Below, piece after piece: positions 57,601 through 64,000 of a DNA stretch of 64,000 nt. Both the position numbers and the translations under genes were made by a program. The notes beneath the pieces were generated by a model, which was not told the DNA's origin, did not search any database, and saw nothing but the letters and a program-made list of their open reading frames with translations. The stretch covers positions 13,366,274-13,430,273 of the forward strand of contig NC_045129.1 of NCBI RefSeq assembly GCF_007655135.1. Reading direction: 5' to 3'. The stretch's first letter is position 1. Every line of letters begins with the position of its first letter. This DNA comes from Punica granatum. Taxonomy: Eukaryota > Streptophyta > Magnoliopsida > Myrtales > Lythraceae.

Positions 57601-58076
57601 TTGAGTCTTGGTTGCCTTGGTCTAGATTGGAATTAATTGGCCTGCTCAAATGATACTATATGTCAAGAAACGTGACTCGATAACAGAAGCCTTGAGGGGC
57701 ATTGATTTTAGCCTCGTGGACATGAGCAGCAGATGGATTGCATCAATATTCGTAGTCGGGAGCTTTGACATATCAAAAATTATCGAGGAAAATATTCATT
57801 AGGTATATTTTTTTTATATCCGTATAAGCTCATTTTACTCCTTTGAGAAAATAATTCACATTAAGTTTAATTTAGAATTTTTTTGCAGGGCCTAATTATG
57901 ATAAGTTCTAATCACAAGTTAAAAAAATGTTTAACTGGGTTTGAAATGACTACTTGTTTGTGACAAGTTTTAATATTTTAGCATATTCCCTGAGCAGAAA
58001 GATTTGCGACGATCTTACTGCATGATAAAAAAATTATATAATATACATATAGTAAGTCATAAATTTATAAAATAAA
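53900..58076. other. Long intergenic region upstream of the WRKY gene
   Basis: No gene was recognised. 54950-55140 is a CpG-rich block in AT-rich surroundings. A minus-strand open frame of 125 codons at 55177-55554 has no recognisable domain. 55780-56240 is GC-richer with repeated TGGTGGC/GCCACC phrases similar in style to 16260-16620. A C homopolymer lies at 56469-56480. The rest is AT-rich. Confidence 0.5.
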
Positions 58077-58422
58077 GGAGTTTTTATCTGAAATGGCTCA
58101 TGGTTTGTCCGTTTTATCAAATCTATCCTATGCTTTTTTTTGTCAAATCTATCCCATAGTTTACTTTTTGCATAAAATCTATCACGGCTTTATCTTTTCC
58201 GTTGACATCTAACGGGCGTGCTGACGTGGCACGTGGAGAGATAGTGGGCCACACTTGCCTCGTAGGCGCCACGTTAGCACGACCGTTAGATGTCGACGAA
58301 AAAGATAACGCCGGGATAGATTTGATGCAAAAAGTAAACCATGTGATAGATTTAACAAAAAAAAAGCATGGGATAAATTTGACAAAACGGTCAAACTATG
58401 AGCCATTTTAGGTAAATACCCC
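58077..58422. mobile_element. Foldback MITE with arms of about 150 bp
   Basis: The left arm (58077 to about 58230) reads GGAGTTTTTATCTGAAATGG, then CTCATGGTTTGTCCG and onward to CGTTGACATCTAACGG and GACGTGGC. The right arm, on the minus strand, reads GGGGTATTTACCTAAAATGG, CTCATAGTTTGACCG and onward to CGTCGACATCTAACGG and AACGTGGC. The arms pair almost throughout around a loop of about 30-40 bp. TAAA lies on both sides (58073-58076 and 58423-58426), a likely target duplication. There is no coding capacity. Confidence 0.82.
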
Positions 58423-58426
58423 TAAA

Positions 58427-60144
58427 ATAAAAAATTTATTACACCTTTTCTATCGTCAATAAATTTGTTAATTGAGTGATAAGTAACGTAAGAATGATAA
58501 TACAAGTTCGAATTTTAAGTAACGTATATATTAATAAAAAAGTAATTTTAAATGTGCATTAATTTTCTGAGACGGTGAGAATTACGTCTTTCACAATTTT
58601 CTTCCCTTGTACTCGAGGACAGTTTTTCTTTTTGCAAAAAAGAAAAAAAAAAAAAAAGTTCGCTCGAGAAGAAAAAGGTTACCATTCTTGAACCTGGACA
58701 TGAATTGAAATTCAAATTCAAACCTGGCTGAATTGGGTAGGACCCTTTGTAATTAAAGTGGGTACGACAAACGTGCGAATTAAGGAAGAAGCGTAAAAGA
58801 ACAGACCAAGCACGAGATTTTGACTTCACTAAGACTTCGTTAGAATTCTCTGTCTCTTACCTTTTCTTGTCGGTCCAATCAACTTTAACACTCACGGTTT
58901 AGGACTAATCTATCTATTTTTCCTCCGTCTTATGTGAATATATACATACATACCTGTATGTTTGACTATTGTAAATCGTAACTTATGGTGTACAAGGAAT
59001 ATTCTCTAAACCATTTATGTGAAAATTTGTGGGATAAGGAATAATTTACGATGTATATTTGAAACAAGAAAAAATTGTACAAATCATTCCCATTACTAAA
59101 ATTTTACAAGTTGATTATATTTCTTCTATCTCATACATTTTAGTAGACTATTTCTTTTTTCGATTACAATGAAGGTTCAATAGATATGGGATAAGAATAA
59201 AATATGAAGACCGATGAAGGTATATGGATAGTCCCAACAATTTTTTTTTTCATTTTTAAATTTCTTCTTTCATTCTTTTTTCATTTTAACAAGAGTAGAA
59301 TATTGTGTTAATAAATAACTATTATCTTGAAATATTGTTTCGAAATTATTTTCATTAATTTTCAGTCTTAGTAAATGTACAATTTCTTGAAAATATATAA
59401 TCTTCACTTCATGCTATTTTCTAATCCATTTTCATGTTACATAAAATGACCACAACATAATTCGGCGGCAAACTTTTGTACTCATGTCGACCCAATTATC
59501 ATCTCCTATCTTCCCCATCGCATTCTATGGAGAGATATGGAGATGCGAATTGTCCCAAATATACTCTCTCTCTTCTTCTTTTTATGAAACATTTGAGAAT
59601 GAAAAATTTTTTCAAAGAAAAAAGAATATGTTTTCTAGATCTTCTTTTCCTTGCGAAGAAATATTTTAGCTGCATTTTTTTATCACATTTTTTTTTGCCA
59701 CGTGAACAATTTTTGTTAACATTAATTTGGCCAATTATTCTTTTCCTTGCGAAAGGAATATGTTAGTTTCATTTTTATAAGAGCAACTATTTTATATTGT
59801 AAAGAATGATAGGAGAAAAGTAGTTATTTTTTTAGATAATCAGAAAAAAAAAAGAAGATGATGGAGGCAACAGAGGGCCCAGGCCAATCACTATTTGAAT
59901 ATTAATTGGCCTTTCTAGTGTTATCATATTAGAGCCAATGCTGTAATTTGAAATCAACAAGGACATAATTGTCCAACAGCATACCATTGTTTTATTCGAT
60001 CGCCTTTTCTTATTTCCTAAAATCAGTGGTACGATGCTTCTCTCTTCCATTTCCTCTTCTCTACTATCCTCTCCTTCCCTAACATCTTGTTTAAATTGAG
60101 GTTATGGATTTAGGAAGGGATGGCTTATGAAGGGCTGAAGATAT
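58427..60144. other. AT-rich intergenic DNA
   Basis: No gene or clear element was recognised. Several poly-A and poly-T runs are present. Confidence 0.5.
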
Positions 60145-60644
60145 GTGTTTGATTTTAGAGTTAAGTAGAGTTGAATTTTGATTTTAATTGAGTTGTAGAG
60201 CTCGTTTGGTTTCCAAGTGTGATTTTAAAATCTAATTTTAACTTAAATCTACCAACAACAAAATAAAATAACTCATACAAAGTCAAAAGGTGGGCTCCAT
60301 TTATACCATTTTTTTCACAACAAAACAAAATAACTCATATAAAATCAAATGGTGGGCCTCATACATAACCATTTATATATTACTCTTTTTCAAAATCAAA
60401 ATCTGATTTTAAAATGTTACTTTGAATCCAAGCGCAGCAGTAATGATTGTGTTGTTGAATTATGAGAAAAAATATAAAAAAGTACTGAATAGTTGAGAGA
60501 ATTTAGTATTAAAAATTGAATTGAATAGTTAAAAAAATTGAAAAAAAATAAAAAAAATAATTGTGTTGTTGATTTTTGTTGTGTAGTGAGTATTGTTAAA
60601 GTTAGAGTTAAAATTTTAAAAATCAACCCTAAAATCAAACGAGT
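60145..60644. mobile_element. Outer MITE with a family A MITE nested inside
   Basis: The outer ends are GTGTTTGATTTTAGAGTTAA on the left and, on the minus strand, ACTCGTTTGATTTTAGGGTTG on the right. These are inverted repeats sharing GTTTGATTTTAGRGTT. The interior contains a full family A copy (60199-60438). Without it, the outer element would be about 260 bp. Target duplications were not certain. Confidence 0.6.
60199..60438. mobile_element. MITE, family A copy 3
   Basis: The left end reads AGCTCGTTTGGTTTCCAAG, followed by TGATTTTAAAATC. The right end on the minus strand reads GCTGCGCTTGGATTCAAAG, followed by TAACATTTTAAAATC. Two internal copies of ACTCATAYAAARTCAAAWGG and GTGGGC flank TTTTTTTCACAACAAAACAA. 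The layout matches the copy at 15565-15794. Confidence 0.7.
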
Positions 60645-63600
60645 TGGAACCATGTTTAACAAAAAAAACGAAAAAAAGGTTGTGGAGGGTTATTTTTCCA
60701 AAGGCTCATTTTTTCCATTAGGAAAGATATATACTGGAAAACCTTCCTTCTTATAATAAAACGGGTTGGTAAAATAATATTCTTATAGTTGTTTTGGTGT
60801 GTATTATGGTATTTGGCAGCCCAACAAATCCCGACAAATTCAATTTGAGTCGGGTCTACCCACTAAGAGAGTAAAACTTTCTCAGCATGAATTTTATCCA
60901 TTTACAAAACTCGAACCTGAGACATTATTTAAGGGGAATAAATATCGAACCGCTTGAATCAATTCACAATTGATAATGTACTTAAATTTATTTCCCCCAT
61001 GCCTTCTTAATACTCTATCCAAATATGGAAAACCCCTCATAACCCACCTCACTCTCCGCCACCGTATCGTAACCCAATCCACTCCACTTCTCGATAACCA
61101 TCCCCACCTCATTATCTAGACCAAGCGTAAGACTCCCAAACATTTTGATCGAGAGTACTCCATAATTATGGGCTATATAATTCTTACTTTATACAGATAG
61201 ATAGATTTCGACTCGTGTTTGTTTCCTGATACATGTAATAGGAGGAGAATTGTTATGTGGTGATCGTATCTTATCATACAACGTGCGAAAATATCAATTA
61301 AATTATAATAAATATGTATTATGTCAATCAACCTCTTTTATAATTCATAAAACTTATAATAAATAGGAGAATGAGTTTTAGCTACTTGCATCAGTATTTT
61401 TAATTCTTATCATATTATTGTGAGGCACCCATTGCTTGTGTATAGGAGTAAGATGGAACGTATGCCCAAGAACTCTTTTCCGACTTCAGAGTGGAATCTC
61501 CCGCAATGTACAAATTAGGTAAGGAATTTGTGATAACAATAAGAAGACAAGAGTAGCGGACACGCCAACTTGTAAATTTCGTCTTTGGATAAAAGAAAGC
61601 AAGTGATAGTCACCAATATAATGTCACCGTGTGTGCCTTATGTACATCATGAATTTCGAGGAGATTACTAATATATATATTCCCATATATGTATATGTTG
61701 CGTGTGTATATATAATAAATAGTATAATGGAAGGACAAAGAGGAACAAAACTTTGACACGGTTTCTTTCATATCCAGACTCACCAGAAGGAAAATCTGAA
61801 TCATGACCAGTCATTGCCCATGATTTTCTAGAGAAAGTAGTACGCATTCATGCATGTAAAAAGAATCGAAGGATCGATAGTGATCAATTGCCTATTCTGT
61901 CTGTCTCTCTCTCTGCAATTTTGGCAGTATCTTATATTAGTCATTAACTTCTAGACCCACATGTTGAATAAAGTGCATCTACGGATGTAGTTTAACGTCT
62001 AATTAATGTATATTATTATGCCGTCCAAGTAATCTATCGATGTACGAGTTATTCTTCGACTCGTGGGACTGGGTACGTTCGTATCTGCAATTAATGGGTT
62101 TTCCAGAAAGGGGATCGATTGCACGTGCAGGAAGCCTTCAAACGTGTTTTGCGCTGGTGGAGAGTTGAAACAAAATTAGGTGAAAAAGCTTGCCTAGCTA
62201 ATATGGGCAACACCGAAATATATCGTAGAGATAGTACATCGCACGTGATAGTTTCACCAGTTTGAAAAGAAATTATGAATAAAAGTTCGAAAGAGAAAAT
62301 TGCATCGCTTAATAGAAATATGTTTTGTCACTTCTAGAATTATATTTTGCCGATTATATCTACATTAATAATTGAACAACATCAAAACTAAATTTGTTTT
62401 AAAAATTTAAAATAAATAATGAAAATAAAAGAGAAATTAGTTATCAATACAACGTGGATGCCGCATCTACAAAAAAAAATGGAGAAAAAAATAAAACTTG
62501 GCCATAAACTTTTTTAGAGTTAAATTCAGATAATACCTTTAATCTGTACAATTAGCTGAGCATCTTAGGTTTACGCTATTTATAATGTACCACAAAGAAT
62601 CTATAAAAAATATACAATTTTATTTTTTTATAATTTCGAAATATTTTATAGCAAAAAATAATTTGATCATATTGCCTTCAATTGAAGATCACCGTAGTAT
62701 CTAAAAGATTTTTTGGTACTTTCGAATTTTTAAAAATGGAATATTATAATCCAAAATAATTTTGAAAGATTTTATTGATAATTTTATAAAGGAAAATAAT
62801 TTAAAATTTTAAGAAACTCAAAAAACCGAAAAAATTCTATTCAAAAGAAATTATAATTAAAAAGAAAAGTTGCTTATAAAATCAAAAGTGAAACAAAAAT
62901 AATAAAATAAATAATCAACCTTAGCGTTTAGTGGTAGAAAAACTTACTTTTTGAGAGCTTGTGTATAGGGATAGCAATAAATTTCGAGAGATGAACTCAC
63001 ATCACCAATCTTAAAAAAAAAATGAAAAGAGCAAAAAATTATAGAAAAATAAAAGGATAAAAAAAATTGGATAAAAATAAGAGAAAAATTAAAGTATAAA
63101 TTTAATCTACTCGCTTGCATGTAAAGAGAGTCATAGTTTCGATAAATCATGTCTAGTTATAGACGTATTTTTTTAGATCTAAATAGACTCCTATAATGTG
63201 TATGATAATTCATATTTATAGCTATAATATAAAATATAGATAAAATACAATATGATTTGTTTTTTTTTCCAGTGAACAAATCTGATTTATATTTTGAAAA
63301 GAAAATATAATTTATATATATCTATAAATATTATCTAATCTATTATTAAAAATAGATATGTGCAAAAAAAAATATTTCATACGTACTTCTTCTTTCTATG
63401 TAAACTAAAGGTTGTCCACATAACTATATATTAACATATTTTATATTATGTATGAATATATATACTTATTTTGATGTTAATATTTATTTATGATATATTA
63501 ATTTTATTTTTAAAAAATCGAAATTATTAAATAATATCTCTCTACATATAATAAAATCCTCTCATTTATTTCAAATACATTATGTTATATAGATTATAAA

Positions 63601-63835
63601 AATTAAAGAAATCACAAAATTGAATTTTGTGATGAGATATCTTTTAAAAAATATTTTTTTATTAAAAATAATAAAGAAAATAAAAATTCAAAAAATCTAG
63701 AAAATTCCATATATATCTATAAAGTATTATCTAATCTATTTTAAAAAATAGATATACCTATAAAACAATATAAGTCATATATATTTTTTCTTATTATATA
63801 TACTAAAAGTTGTTCACATAATCATATATTAATAG
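60645..63835. other. AT-rich intergenic DNA
   Basis: No gene was recognised. From 62240 the AT content is very high, with many simple runs. A direct repeat at 63300-63830 is listed separately. Confidence 0.5.
63308..63832. repeat. Imperfect direct repeat, spacing about 400 bp
   Basis: The block ATATATCTATAAATATTATC with CTAATCTATT, an AAAATAGATAT phrase and later TAAAGGTTGTCCACATAA occurs at about 63315-63440. It recurs with changes at about 63711-63832 (TAAAAGTTGTTCACATAATC). The order of sub-blocks is the same in both copies. Confidence 0.65.
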
Positions 63836-64000
63836 GGTAAATTGCACTAGTGATCCAAAAAATTTTACAAATGTTTCAATATGGTATAAAAAGTTTTTTT
63901 TGCTACTTGATAGTACAAAATGTTTCAAAATTGTTTCAGCATAGTACAAACCATCATTTCGCCATTGACACCGTCAAGTTGACGCTGATGGTGGAAAACC
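63836..64000. mobile_element. Left arm of a MITE cut by the window end
   Basis: The sequence GGGTAAATTGCACTAGTGAT, with GGTATAAAAAGTTTTTTTTG and GACACCGTCAAGTTGACG, is in the style of plant foldback elements that carry GGTACAAAAAGTTT repeats. Only one arm is present, so neither the inverted repeat nor the target duplication can be tested here. Confidence 0.45.

Overview
The window is nuclear DNA of a flowering plant, most likely a eudicot. The evidence is a chloroplast NDH-complex gene (PNSB1), a plant phospholipid methyltransferase (PLMT), a group IIa WRKY factor, a HOOKLESS1-like acetyltransferase, GT-AG introns, and plant LTR retrotransposons. The species cannot be named from the sequence. 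Six host genes are supported, each with an exon chain that joins in frame.

Layout. 1-3375 is AT-rich intergenic DNA with two small DNA-transposon remnants. 3376-10239 is a decayed Ty1/Copia element with a truncated 5' LTR. 10240-12821 is non-coding and repetitive. 12822-15022 (minus) is the HLS1-like gene. 17053-34833 is one large nest. The outer shell is an Athila/Tat-type Ty3/Gypsy element bounded by a 5-bp target duplication. Inside it lie a reverse-oriented Copia fragment that itself holds a MITE, a 588-bp TIR element with a 9-bp target duplication, and a CRM-like Gypsy element. A nearly perfect 368-bp tandem duplication spans three of these layers. 34834-37928 is non-coding, with a Helitron-like remnant.

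The gene-rich block is 37929-53573: TIM9 (minus), PLMT (plus), PNSB1 (minus, convergent with PLMT), a DNA-3-methyladenine glycosylase I (plus) and a WRKY40-type factor (minus). 53746-64000 is AT-rich intergenic DNA with a long foldback MITE, a nested MITE, and a further MITE arm cut by the window end.

The host genes do not form a pathway; they serve mitochondrial import, phosphatidylcholine synthesis, photosynthetic electron flow, DNA repair and stress or hormone signalling. The least ordinary host observations are upstream mini-ORFs. PLMT and PNSB1 both have a uORF whose stop codon overlaps the main ATG by one base, and the glycosylase leader has a five-codon uORF. The least ordinary structural observation is the recent 368-bp duplication across nested transposon boundaries. 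No array, RNA gene or clearly new protein system was found.
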